From assembly GCA_947846985.1 (NCBI GenBank), contig CANTUZ010000008.1, forward strand, positions 36,846,817 through 36,910,816: a stretch of 64,000 nucleotides of DNA. Direction: 5' to 3'. Shown here piece by piece: positions 1 to 11,340 of this stretch (positions are counted from its first letter, which is position 1; each line of letters begins with the position of its first letter). Source of the DNA: Fratercula arctica (Eukaryota; Chordata; Aves; Charadriiformes; Alcidae). Under the pieces are notes generated by a model. The model did not search any database. It saw nothing but the letters and a program-made list of their open reading frames with translations, and was not told the origin of the DNA. A program made the position numbers and the translations under genes.

Positions 1-595
1 AAGTACAAGTACAAATAATACCAAGAAATCTGCTTTGATTTATTAATTACTTTTAGTTTGAGGCAAACACTGAATTCCCTGCAGCTGTTAGGGAAGGGAC
101 TAAGGACCATACCCACGCAAAAGGGGAGCTTTGAAACAGCTGTTCCAGACACAACAGCTTGCTGCTTTGTGAATTTTATTACCAGCTTGATCTACCTTTG
201 TCGATAGGCTTCGGGTTTTCATTTCCCAGGGAACGTTTCTACCGGCCGCGGCCCGTTTTACCTCCCCGGGGTGCCCCGAGGGCCAGGCCCGCTGCACCCA
301 CGCTGGGACGCCGCCCACTCTAACCGCTACCGCCTCACGGGCCGGGACAAACCTTTTGTAAATACGGTTTAAACAGCAACTAGCCAGAGCAGTTTGAGGA
401 CCTCCTTCCCTCCGCCCCAGCACGGTTCACCTCGCCGCTTCCCGCTGAGGCGGCACGGCAGCGCCCCGGGCCTTACCCCGGCTCCGCCGCTGCTGGCGAG
501 GAACAGAACAAACGGCCCGACCCGGCCACAGACACAAAAGGGGCCGTTTCTGGCCGCGGCTGGGGGAGACCCCGGCCGGAGGAAGCCCAGGCCAG

Positions 596-605
596 CACAC
601 CCGGG
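596..605. other. Nothing recognised; GC-rich first-intron stretch
   Basis: This position stands for 1-1274. Left of the candidate exon the sequence is GC-rich back to about 240 and AT-rich before that. No second CDCA7 exon could be recognised on either strand. Confidence 0.3.
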
Positions 606-1274
606 CTCGCCATCGCCACGCCAACACGCCATCGCCCACCCCTTCGGAGGCGGCCGCCGGCGGGCCCCACACCCGGCCCGGCTCTCCCCGCCTCCCGCTG
701 AGGTGGGGCCGCTCCCTCCCCTCCACACGCACCCCCACACCCCGCGGGGGCCGCCCCGCAGCCACCCCCGCCGCCCCGCTCCCCCGGCCGCCACCCCCCG
801 GCCGTGAGGTACCTTCCCCCCGCAGCGGCCTCCCGGCCCAACGGCCGCCCTCGCGCCTTCCCCCCGGTCCCAACGGCGGCCGGGGCAGCTGCCAGGCGGA
901 AGGCGGGGGCGCTGGGAGAACGGCGCCGGACCACCCGCCGGGCGCGGCTCCGAAGCTGGGCCCCCTGTCCCAGCCAGGCGGGTGCGGGGGAGACCCGCCA
1001 CCGCGGCGGGGCAGGAGGCCCGGGGCTGCCGGCCCCACGTGGCGGGGCTGCCCCCACATCGCTCCCCCTGGGTCGCCCGGCGAGCCGCAGCCCCAAAGAC
1101 TCGCCCCGCCCGACCCCACCAGCCTCCCCGCAGCCCGGCTTGACCCCGGCCGTGAGACCTCCACCACCCGGGAAAGCGCAGCCGCCCCCCATCCCTGGAT
1201 CGCCAGAAGCGACCCACGAGGGTGCCGCTCCCCCGGGGACCCCCCCCCCCCCGCCGGCGGCGGGCAGCGCTCAC

Positions 1275-1295
1275 CTGCGGGCGCGACGGACCCAT
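1275..1295 (-). CDS. CDCA7: Possible first coding exon of CDCA7 (partial gene)
   Basis: On the minus strand an ATG in a strong Kozak context (CCGCCAGCATGG) opens seven codons, MGPSRPQ, and runs straight into the donor CAG|GTGAGC. Human CDCA7 begins MDARRVPQ (from memory) and, as I recall, its first coding exon ends at that Gln. CDCA7 follows MAP3K20 on the same strand in vertebrates, which is exactly this position. CDCA7 is a zinc-finger partner of the HELLS remodeller and a known E2F/MYC target; E2F-like sites lie just upstream. The rest of the gene would be beyond base 1. A seven-codon exon is too short for proof. Alternatively this is an unrelated CpG-island promoter. Confidence 0.42.
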
Positions 1296-1332
1296 GCTGG
1301 CGGCGGCGGGGCGAGCACCCGGGAACTGAAGG

Positions 1333-1343
1333 TTCGCGCCAAA
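1333..1343. promoter_or_regulatory. E2F-type site
   Basis: TTCGCGCCAAA fits the E2F consensus TTTSGCGCCAAA with one end base missing. It lies 38 bases upstream of the candidate ATG at 1295 on the minus strand, inside the CpG island, and fits the S-phase regulation expected for CDCA7. Confidence 0.55.
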
Positions 1344-1595
1344 GCGTCTGGGACAGCGGGGGGCGGGGCCCGGCGGCGCCTTTCCCGCGCTGGCGCCCGC
1401 GTCCTGGCAGATGCAGCCGACACCCCCGCGGGACCGGGCACCCACCGTGCCCGCCCGCCCCCCCATCTCTGCTGAGGAGCTTCATCGCTCTCCCGTGTCG
1501 CCCCCGGAGGGGCTAGTGCGGGGGCCTCATTTTTAGTTTTATTTTTTTCCTGTTGGCCGTGCGGGGTTTGTGGAGCTGCAAGGGCCTGGCCCTGT

Positions 1596-1605
1596 GGCGC
1601 GAAAA
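1596..1605. promoter_or_regulatory. Second E2F-type site
   Basis: GGCGCGAAAA is the reverse complement of TTTTCGCGCC, an E2F/DP core. It is about 300 bases upstream of the candidate first exon. Two such cores in one island are more than expected by chance, but GC-rich DNA inflates the rate. Confidence 0.45.
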
Positions 1606-1820
1606 CCTCCCGGTCGGAACGCCGCGGGGCTCGCGTGCCAGAGGGGAGGGGCGTGCGGGGGGGGGGGGCAGGGACTCCCGAGCGGGGGAGCCCACGTAGT
1701 CACTTACCTCCTTCTTTTTAATTTTATTTTTCTTTTTTTTTTTTTAATTTTACATGCCGATCCTGGACTTGTGTCCGCCTCTCTGAAGTAGAACCCCAAA
1801 ACGTGCCTGTTTTCAGGGGC

Positions 1821-1841
1821 GGGGGGGGGGGGGGGGGGGGG
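1821..1841 (+). repeat. Poly(G) run, 21 G
   Basis: An uninterrupted run of 21 G, preceded by GGGGC and followed by GCGAAGGGGGG. It is a G-quadruplex candidate and a likely site of sequencing or assembly length error. Confidence 0.9.
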
Positions 1842-1953
1842 CGAAGGGGGGTTCGCCACGAAGGAGAAGCTCTCCCGGGCCGGGGCAGCCCCCGCGTACC
1901 CCCGCGACACCCCGCACCCCGTGGGACCCCGCGTTCAGCGGCGGCTGCGGCGC

Positions 1954-2028
1954 GGGGTAGTGAAAGTGCGCTTCATTAAAGGGGTAGTGAAAGTGCGCTT
2001 CATTAAAGGGGTAGTGAAAGTGCGGTTC
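1954..2028 (+). repeat. 27-bp tandem repeat, about 2.8 copies
   Basis: The unit starts GGGGTAGTGAAAGTGCGCTT and ends CATTAAA. Copies start at 1954, 1981 and 2008; the first two are identical and the third diverges after GTGCGG. It sits within the CpG island. Because 27 is a multiple of three, the repeat stays open on the minus strand, which gives a spurious periodic peptide. Confidence 0.9.
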
Positions 2029-2224
2029 GTTACCGGCCCGCCCGCAGGCCACCGCCGCCGCCGCGGGGCCGGCAGCCGTGGGGCCGCGGGTGCCGCCGGT
2101 GCCCGACGCCCCCATGGGAGCGCCCGGCGGCGCGATGGGGCTTCACCAAGAAGTTGGGGCGCGTTGCGCTTCGCAAACGAAGTAGGGCTTGGAGGCGGGC
2201 CAGAAGAAAACAGGTCGTCGGCCA

Positions 2225-2560
2225 TGGTAAACCGTTTTATGTAACGTCGGTAATAACGCATGAAATCACGTACAGCCATTAAACACGGCAAAATAACCGC
2301 TGCGCCACCAGCATTCGGCAGCAATAGGAACGGGAGCAATAATTCGGCAGCAACAGGAATGGGAGAAGCCCTGAAGAAGCTATATGGGATTTGTGGCCTG
2401 GGCGTTTGCTATGATCGCCCCTTTATCCTGCAGTTCGAGGGCTCGGTACCAGTGCGACCGTAGCTGCTCAGCGTTCCCAGGTGCCTTCCCGACAGCCGGC
2501 TGGTCCCGGTTGCGATGGGCAGGAGGGAGAGGGGCCCCACACACGCAGCCGCCGGCAGAC
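2225..2560 (+). mobile_element. LTR-like segment (possible endogenous retrovirus remnant)
   Basis: The segment has the layout of an avian retroviral LTR: an A-rich U3-like part, a 28-bp near-perfect direct repeat (2312-2339 and 2340-2367, starting TTCGGCAGCAA), a TATA-like CTATATGG near 2379, then a GC-rich transcribed part. I could not define TG...CA ends or a target-site duplication, and no internal viral genes are present. The alternative is unique promoter-proximal sequence. Confidence 0.3.
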
Positions 2561-5500
2561 CCGCGCCCCTGTAAAGCAAACCACAAATCATCCCTAAGCT
2601 AAAGCCTGTGGACGGGCTGCGGCACAATAGGGTACAAGAGCCCTCGCGGAGGTTTTCTGTTTTCGATGGGCGTTATTCTTCCTGCGCGTGCTGCAATCTG
2701 CCGTGTAAAAGAATCTCCATTTTAAATAAGCCTATAATTACATACTTACCTGCACCGCCGGCTTCTCGGCGCACGCACAAAAGCAGATGAACTAAACCCA
2801 GTTCTCTGGAGGCCAGACCACACTCAATCCCTCTAAATCCGCATTAGCGGAGAATTGCCACCCAGATGGTTTCCCACCGAGACAGCTCAGTTGGGAAGGG
2901 GGGCATATTTCTTGAATTTTGATGTAGTTTTACTTCTTTCAGAAAAAAAAAAAAATAAAATCTACAAATACTAGTTTACTTAGACAGAAGAAGAGGTCCA
3001 GTTTCTCAAACAGTAACAGCCCTGAACATCTCGAATCATGATTCTCAGGATTTTACTAGAAAAGTAGCCAACCTTCACAGCTTTTAAAAGCGTCGCGTGA
3101 AATGTTATGGAGTACTGGTGGGGCTAGCTGAATCCATGCTTCAGACTGCAGTTAATAAATGGAAACAGCATTCTTCAAACAACATATGTAGTCAAATTCC
3201 TTTAAAATTAATAGGCCAGAGCAGGGACTGAGTGGGGAAACCGGACAGGACATTTTAAAGCCATTTCGTGAACTGTATTTTGAGCTTTTTTTTTAATATG
3301 TTCGGTTTTAATATGTTTGGTCCCCCGGTCCGGGTCCTGCACGGCCTGTCCCATGCTCCCAGCCTCTCTGTCTCCCCTGCTGCCCGGCTGCGGGGTGAGC
3401 TCGCCCCTCAGGGCTCACGTGTCAGCAAAGATTGTATTTTATCAGCTGTTCCCAAAGAAAATAGTCTCTTGAATGCTTGTCTTTCCCTGAAATGAGTTGT
3501 CAATACGTGGTAGCGGCCCTGGGAAGACACGCTAAGGGAATCGGCTGAAATGACAGAGGGGCGTGCAGTAGGTTGAGCGTGCGACGCTTTCTGCATCCGT
3601 CTAGGGGAATCAAAGTTGTTTACAAATCAGGAGCTTCAACCAGTAGCAAGAACGTGGACCTCCAACAACAATAGCTCCGTTGTCAGAAACAGTGAATGTG
3701 ACCTTTCGTCCGGCAGGACGAAGGACAAGCGCTGTCCTCCACGTCACCCCTCAGATTTCGGCTGTCGCCATTGCAACACAGCCTTTCTCTCTGGAAACAG
3801 GACTCCTCCTGCCCCGTCCCTGGCTCTCCTACACCCTTCCTATCTTAACTATGGACAACACACTTCATGCGCTAGTTTCCTTTTTTAAAAAAACATATAA
3901 ATAACGGGGCAATTTCTACCTGCCTAAAATAGCATGTGGATACATTAATTAATGTTTGTGTGATGCCAGTAATTATCGAGAAGGGACTTGCACAGTAACA
4001 CAGATTTATAGATTCAAGTATTTCAGCGGAAAGGGAGAGTTTGGATTCTCATGACCACAGAGTACCTGTAGCACAATGCAATAACACGTATCTTAGCTCC
4101 ATAGAAAGGAATAAGATTGCAGCCACTAATGACAGTAATTAAAAATTTCTGTAAGAGCTGTCCAATCACCTCTTCATCTGAGCAAATTATAGTGTGTTAT
4201 TGAAACCGTTAGTGCAGTAAAATGAAACTAAAAACATTTTGCATTAAAATAATCAGACATTGATTTACGATGTAAATGGTAAATCGGTAACCTATAACAC
4301 ACACTAATTGCTTTTCTCTCCCTTGAAAGGTGTGTTTCTGTAAAAGATCTGATCAAGCCTATGTATTTGTTCGCATGTCACCCTCCAGTGGCTAACACGA
4401 CTGTACAAGACATAATAAGGTGTATAATCAGGGAACCTGCTATTGATTGCAACCCAGAAAGGACAGTTGTTCTTACAGAGAAGCAGGAGGATGGCCACTT
4501 GGGGAGATTTAAGTAGATTTAGATGTCTACAGGTTTGCTGGACACTAATTTTTACGAAGTACTTTTTTTACTGTAAATACTCTCTCATTGTGCTCTGATA
4601 GGTAGAACCAGAATTTGTCCCGTAAGTGTAAATTCAAATATTTTGCGTGGATAATCAGTTTATAGCTAGGACCAACTGTACCAGCTCCACAAAGCAATTA
4701 GTATCTTTTTCCTTTTTTCTCTCTCCAAGGAAAGACATATTTTCCCCTTTGAATTTAACAGGTTTGTGCTTTGCTCTAAGTTCCTCATTAATAAAGGCTG
4801 GGTGCAAATGCATCCTGCATGTGGAATTGAAGGTGGTCATGTCTGATCCTATTCGATACCATGTTTCTTTGACAGAAACTGGTGAGACCATAAAAATGGA
4901 AAGAATAAGAGAAGGAAAGCCAAAGAAATAAACACAGCCCAGGGAGAGAAAAAGTGCAGTTGATAAATGCCTCTAGGAACCTATATTCACCAGCACACTA
5001 AGAGAATGGCTGAAATGTGGTCAGTTTTGATAGAAATCTTAATGATTATTCCAAGTATACGTCGTGGGAGATCATTTGGAGCCCAGAGCATTGTGATGCA
5101 CATTATGGGAGTGTAATTATAATGCTCATTTGAGTGTCCTGTAGCCATTCCACAAAATGCATAGCAAAAAATGTTGATCAAAAGTAGCTGTTGTTGATAT
5201 GCAGTAGCCACTTTTAAAAGCTCAAGATCCCAGCCCTTTCACTCTTGGGCTTTGATTTATATTTCCCTTTGAGAACACAAAATAGATTAAGTCACATCAT
5301 AAAGAAATTGCTCACAAAATTTTCTGCACATGCATAGCTGTGGGAAACAGGAGGCTATCAGAAAATAATCAAAAATGCTTACTGTGGTCTGGTTTTTTGC
5401 CCTTTTATATAAGCTTTGCCACTCACTGCTTCGTTCTGAATGTTCATTTGCATCGCCTCCACCAGCCTTCGGCGAGATGGGGATGCTGGGAGAGGATGGG

Positions 5501-8199
5501 AGTGGGGGGACAGGCGGTGGCTTAACCTTCTCCCCAGGGACCCCTCTCCTGGCAGCTCCCCCAGGAGGGAGGAAGCGCGTGAGACAGGTAGAAAGCCCCC
5601 CCCGGGGCTCACTACTGCTTGCCGGGGGGGTCCCCAGGGCACATCTCAAGGTTTCAGGTCCTTCTTGTGTTTTTTCACAGCGTGAAAATGCCCGCTCTCT
5701 GATGCAGGGAGCTCTCACCTTGCTCGCAAAGGCAGGAAAATAAACGCGGATGTTGAAACCCAGGTACATTAAGCCACTTCATTCTGCGTGGCCCAATGTT
5801 CGTGTCCGTAGTGCGACGGCATCTGCAAAACCACCTCGTGTACTTTCTAGGAGGAGGCATCGACCCTCGGGGCAGGCGAGCGGCCGGGGCGGGAGCGGTG
5901 GGACGCGGCTGGGGGAGCGTAGGTGACGCTGGGGTGGGAGCTGCGGAGAGGGGCCACAGGCTTTACCCCCAGCTCGCAGCCGCCTCGGGCTGCTGCTGCC
6001 TCCCAGCGCTGTTCCTCTGGCCTCCGAGACGTTCATCTCAAATGCCCTGTATTTACACATACTCAAGCGTGATCTTGGCAGACCCTTATTAGTGTTATTG
6101 CTGTAATAGACTTCTCCTCCATAACCTCTAACTTTTTGCAACAAACTGGCTTGAACTGCTAAGCTTTGGCACTTCATTAGATAAGCGAATTATGTAAAAA
6201 CCCTTCTATGGTGGACACATATACAGAAAATAATTCTGTCAGATGTAATTTTCAGAGGTAGCACAGCTATTTGGTTCCATTTTAGTGATGTGAGATGTCA
6301 GGAGGTCTCTCAGTTTGGGGTTTTTCCACAATTACAAAAGCAACTGCCCGTCTTTCCCAGCCTAAAGTAGTAATAATAATAATAATTAGGTCAAAGCTCA
6401 TTCTCTAGCACAATCGAAAAAATCAAGTGCTTGTCTTTGATGCACAGCCCAGTATTCTTGGCAGCAAGTTTATAGAAAGTCTTAAAATACTTGGGGTTTA
6501 ATCCTCATCAGCGTCGGCGGAGCCGGAGAGGAGGACAGTGGTAAGGGGTGCCCTGGCCGGGGGCTGTTGCTCTGAGTGAGGAGGGAGGGGGGACGCAGAG
6601 GGTTTGGGCAACTTCTGCTCCTTAAATGAGCTCAGCAAGTTGCCAGATTGTGGTCAGCGTATGGAGTTTTGTTGTTGCTGTCAGACATGGCCAACTGCTA
6701 GAAAATAATCAGTGGGAGCAGGTCAAAAAGAGCAAAACTGTGGTAGCAAGTATTTTCTTTAAAAAGCAAACAATGTCCAAAACCGCCCATCCCTGTTTCA
6801 CACTGATACCAATGGCAGCGCCGGGGGGGAGGCGCGACCGGGTGCTCTCCCCTCCCAGCTGAACAGGAACTGGGTTTGCTTTCTCTAGCATTTCACGGAA
6901 ATAATCAGCCACCAGCAACGACACCCATGAAACCCAGCCCTGAAAACCACCGTTCCTGGGAGCATGGCAGTGTTTTGTCCACTGGCATGGCGTCACTGAG
7001 ATCCCGGTGTAGGTGGGGAGACAGAGGGGCCACTGGCGTCCCCCTTGGTACAAGGCAGATCACAGCAGCATCAGCGCAGAATGACCAGGTCCCATGGTCA
7101 TCCCACCCCACCTGGTTGGTACGACCAGGTCCCCCCCAGCACAGGTGTACAGCGCACCGTGGTGGCAGTCGGACAGGCTGAATCCCTGGCAGCCGCATTC
7201 TACAGCGAAAGGGGGTCAGACAGCCACCCCACCTCCCCTCTCTGACCGCTGCTTCTGTTTATCTTCCTGACGAGCGCGGCGCAGGCGTAACGTTTCAGTG
7301 CGTGCTTTGAAATCAATATGAGGCCAAAGCAACAACTAGAAATGTTGCAAGAGAGAGATTACAGCGCTGCCCAAATCAGTCACTGAGCTGGGTGAAATTC
7401 CTGCCCAGGCCATAAAAAGTGACCTCTGCAGCTCCGGGATGGATTGATGGTTTACTCATGTCACAAAGGGTTAGGCTGAGGAACAGCCTGAGGTTGTTTA
7501 TGATTTTGGGGCCCCTTGGACTCTTCAGGGGGCTGTCACCTCTGCGACAATCATCCAGCCGTGAATTTGCAAAAGGCTGTGTGGGAAAAGGAAAGGCTCA
7601 TGCAAAGTCTTGAGCTGGGACACGGGTTACTCTGCCATTTCATCCTCTCCCCACCTGGGCAAAAGCCCTCTGAGCATCCCTCCCCCTTTCGGAGATGCCG
7701 TTGGCTCTGCCGAGCCAGCTGCGTGCCAGCAGCCCCCCTCAAGCCCTGGCTGCACATGAACAAAAGCAGTCTGTGTTTGCTGAACTGGGCAATGTTTTTG
7801 CTCCAGGGAGTCTTACATCCACGTGCTGCCTGCTACGCTCAGGAGCAGTGTCACAGGCGCTGGAAATGCTGGCTGGTTTGTCGCACAGCAGCACGCGTGT
7901 CCCTGACCTGCAGGACACAGGGAACACGCGCCCGAAGAGCACGGTTGCTTGGCCCCTTCCCCGTGCAGCGCCGTGCCAGGCTGCTGGGCTGGCTTTCGGT
8001 CCCTCTGCCGAGCGGGTTCCCAGGACACTTGCCTCTTACAACCAGTCCCTCTGACGGCAGCGAGACTTCCCCAGCGCTGCTGGGGAAGTTCGTGTACTTA
8101 GGAAAACAACATCCACCAGGATCAGACCCAGCTCTGTGACACCTTGCCAAACTAAAGAATTAACCTCGGTGTTAAGTGCCTGCTCTTCATCTGCCTGTT
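2561..8199. other. Intergenic sequence, no gene recognised
   Basis: Lies between the putative CDCA7 promoter and the MAP3K20 3' end. Mostly AT-rich unique sequence with mildly GC-rich patches near 5440-6000 and 7000-7200. Open frames here are short, lack homology I recognise and have no splice context. It contains a short A-run at 2943 and (AAT)n near 6370. It may hold distal enhancers, but none can be called from sequence alone. Confidence 0.6.
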
Positions 8200-8497
8200 T
8201 CCTCCCCTCCCCCCCCCCCCCTCCCCCCCCCCCCCCCCCCCCCTCCCCTCCCTTCCCCTCCCCTCCCTCCCCCCCTCCCCCCCCCTCCCTTCCCTTCCCT
8301 TCCCTTCCCTTCCCTTCCCTTCCCTTCCCTTCCCTTCCCTTCCCTTCCCTTCCCTTCCCTTCCCTTCCCTTCCCTTCCCTTCCCTTCCCTTCCCTTCCCT
8401 TCCCTTCCCTTCCCTTCCCTTCCCTTCCCTTCCTTCCCTTCCCTTCCCCTTCCCCTTCCCCTTCCCCTTCCCCTTCCCTCGCCTCGCCTCGCCTCAC
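8200..8497 (+). repeat. Polypyrimidine microsatellite, (TTCCC)n core
   Basis: A C-run with interspersed CTCCC (8200-8287), then about 30 almost perfect TTCCC pentamers to about 8432, then (CTTCCC)n and (CTCGC)n to 8497. The whole tract is pyrimidine on the plus strand. The long proline-rich or Gly/Glu/Lys-rich open frames across it are repeat artefacts. Confidence 0.97.
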
Positions 8498-11340
8498 CTT
8501 TTGACATCCTTAGGTAGATCGGAAAGACAAAAAACAAGCTTAAAAAAACTGAACCACGCATTTTCTTGGCAGAAAAAGGAAGACATCTCAGCCTCATTTT
8601 TTGCTCATGCCGTGAGGACATCAGCTGCGCGGGGAAGCCGGGAAGGTTTCAGAAAACCAAGGACCGTAATGCTGAGGTTAATCTGCTTTTCCTGCCTGGG
8701 CTGAGCACGGCTTCCTCCCTCCCAGCCCCTCAGCGGGGTTAAGTGCTAACGGCTGGAGAGAGCTGCTGCTCTTCACCCTGAAACCTCTTCTGCCAATGTC
8801 TGGCATCCAGAGGGAGATGGGCAACTCCTGTGATTCCCACAAGATCCGGCGTAAAATATTGCCAAACGAACGAACAGGTTCTGTGTAAGCTCTGACAGTC
8901 AGAGCCTCGCACTTTAAATTAAAAAAAAAAGATTAAAAAATTTGTATCTGATTTTGTAAACATTCTCCCCATTGGGCGCCAATACTCACTCACTTTGGAC
9001 GTCCAGTTCTGAATTTCCCTTCATGAGTTCTCCGCTATTTTTCATCACCTACTCCAGCAGCCGCCCCACAGCCGGCTTCTCATAATTCGGAGCATTTTAA
9101 ACTGTGGAAAATGAAAATGCAGGTACCTTGTTGGGGATTAAGAAATCAGCAACATCAGTGCACGGAGATACAAAACCCAAGCGAAAGGCGAGCCAGGAAA
9201 ACAAGGGGCAGCTCTACAGCAGTGGTATTTTATGCCGCTTGCAGGGTCAGTGGTGGAGGGAGAGTGTGGCACTGCCGAGGATACGCGCACGGATGGAGGG
9301 CAGCGTGTCCAGCTCCTAGTGTGCAAGTCTAGACATACTGGTGCTTAAATATGACTGGCTCCTACAGACTTGCAAGAAACCGTAAAGAAGACGCAGCACG
9401 GCTCCTTTCCAAAGAGCAGGCATTTGCTGTGGGGTAGTTGCCCGAGGCAGTTTGGTTTTCCACGTTGCGGTGCACAGCCTTCTAGCCAGCGGTGGCTGCC
9501 TGTTGGTAAAACACGAAAATAAATTGCTCGTCTTCGTAAAGTGCTGGGGGGTGAAAATGTAAGCACATTTTGACTTATAATGAGTCATTACCAAGATAGG
9601 GAGTAGCCACATTAAGACGGATAAAAAAGGAGATGGAAAACTAGATCTTGCGGAGACTTTTACCTTTTTTTTTGACAAGTTCACTCGCTGTTGCTTTAAC
9701 CGGCAGTGCTGGTGCAGCAAGAGGATTTCTAATCAGTCGCTATTGCATGATTGTTTAATTTTAATAGGCGTGATCAATACCATCCGCTCCTCCTTTAAAT
9801 GCTAATGAACACTTTAATACAACAGATGCGGACAGACAGTACATTGCAGATTAAAATTAGGCACAACATTAAATTGCTTACAAAGAGCAGAGGAATCCTT
9901 CTGGACATCTTGATAATCAGCCACAGGCAGCTGATAAATCTTGAATTGCCACCAGCAGCCCACGGTGTCTGCTGGGCAGGGCCTTGTTTGCAGGCTCGTA
10001 CAAGCACACTGCCATCCTCATCACCCTGGAAGAGAAATGTACCCTTCCAAACTCTTGTGATTTTTTTCTAGGATTTGTGCAAGCCCAAGCGCGAAGATCT
10101 CACTTCCTGAGATGAATATCCAAATTTTAATAACACAAACACATTCCTAGCAAGTGCTCCCAGGTGCGGTTACTATCAGCTGGTGTCCTCCAGCCCATTT
10201 TGGTCGTGGCAAGGAATGTTAGGGAAGGCTCCCCAACCTAGACAAAATGCCAGCCTCCTGCTATGTTGTGACAGAGAAACATCCAGTGGTGGATTGTCCA
10301 CGTCCCCCAAATTAGTTGTCAGGTTCAGTAAACCAGGGTCAGAAGCTGGCTTGCTAACTAGATTTCAACCAGTTTGAAGACACAAGAGAGCGTCAAGCTT
10401 TGTTATCACAGAGCTTCACGTGCAGCTTCCACTCACTTCTACGTACGGCTTCTTAATATTTTTCCTGCTCTTAACCGTTGTCAGAGGAAAAGGTGCTTAA
10501 ACAACAGAGATCCAGTTCCTGCCACCTGGTACCAGTTGTGTCCTGTGCCATTGGTCTTGGTGGACCCTGTCCCGAGTTCATAAAATGTGAGTCCCAGTTC
10601 GCTCTGGTAGGTATTGAGAAACCCACCACAGGGCTCAGCCTGGGAATTTACATGTCCTTTTGAACATCCAGCGATGGGGCTACAGCGATGGGGGTCATCA
10701 AGGGGGTGACGCACCAGCAGCTCCTCCAGCATCGCTCACAACTGCGTGCCAGCGAGCACTGCTTGGCATGGATGGTATGTAGCATTCTAATTTACAGTTT
10801 CTTGGCTTTCAGAGGGTACTATGCGTTGCTTTTGTTTCAGCTTCCTTTATGTGTTTCTTCCTTCTTTTTTTTTCCCCCTCTTGCATCTTGGGAAACCCTA
10901 ACTTTTTTTTTTTTTTTTTTGTTTCCTTTTTAATTGCGTGAAATCAACTTGGAGTGAAAAGGCCAAGAAGAAACTTTCAGACGACGAGTGAGTCTATAGC
11001 TGTGTCTTTGTTCTCAGTGGAGCTAAAGACCACATTAATCAGAAACTCCGCTGACCTTGTCTTTACTACCTGAAGACTGAAAGACAAAAGCGACGCGGTC
11101 TGGCCACATTTAAAATTTCAATTAAAAAATGCCTGCTGCCCAGGGATAAACATTATCACAGACCTCAGTGAGGTTAGATGTAACTATGGTAAAGGCAATG
11201 CCTTTTTCTGCCTCTATTTTTATTTTTTCCCCAAAAAGAATAAAGCCTAGTTTTTGTTTCTCTTTCTGATGATGACACTGTGCATGTGACAAAGTGTGCT
11301 CAGTGTTGTCAGGTAGCTGGTGTCGGGCCTTTTAGTAACG
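8498..11340. other. Intergenic sequence, no gene recognised
   Basis: Unique AT-rich sequence with no recognised coding exon or full repeat. A stretch near 9725-9960 (homeodomain-type TAAT cores, ATGCTAAT, TGATAAT) resembles a vertebrate conserved noncoding element in composition, but conservation cannot be judged here. There is a T-run at 10902-10921. Confidence 0.5.

Larger units (their letters stand above)
240..2180. promoter_or_regulatory. CpG island, putative CDCA7 promoter and first intron
   Basis: Very GC- and CpG-rich, with many CGCG and GGCGG elements, in contrast to AT-rich flanks. It contains a GC box (358 bases into the second kilobase, 1358-1369), two E2F-type sites and a 27-bp tandem repeat. 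The AT-rich gap at 1530-1560 and 1700-1790 splits it. Such an island marks a housekeeping or cell-cycle promoter. The many long open frames across it on both strands come from the base composition. Confidence 0.75.

Noticed and set aside
369..1485. Long open frames on both strands over 369-1485
   Set aside because: They are open because stop codons are rare in GC-rich DNA. Several frames overlap on both strands, all are Arg/Gly/Pro-rich, and none resembles a known family.
1813..2339. Minus-strand frames with a periodic peptide containing HFHYPFNEA repeats
   Set aside because: The periodicity comes from the 27-bp DNA repeat. There is no signal peptide, no cleavage sites and no family match, and two overlapping frames are equally open.
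8036..8621. Poly-Pro/Ser and Gly/Glu/Lys open frames
   Set aside because: They translate the pyrimidine microsatellite and end shortly outside it.
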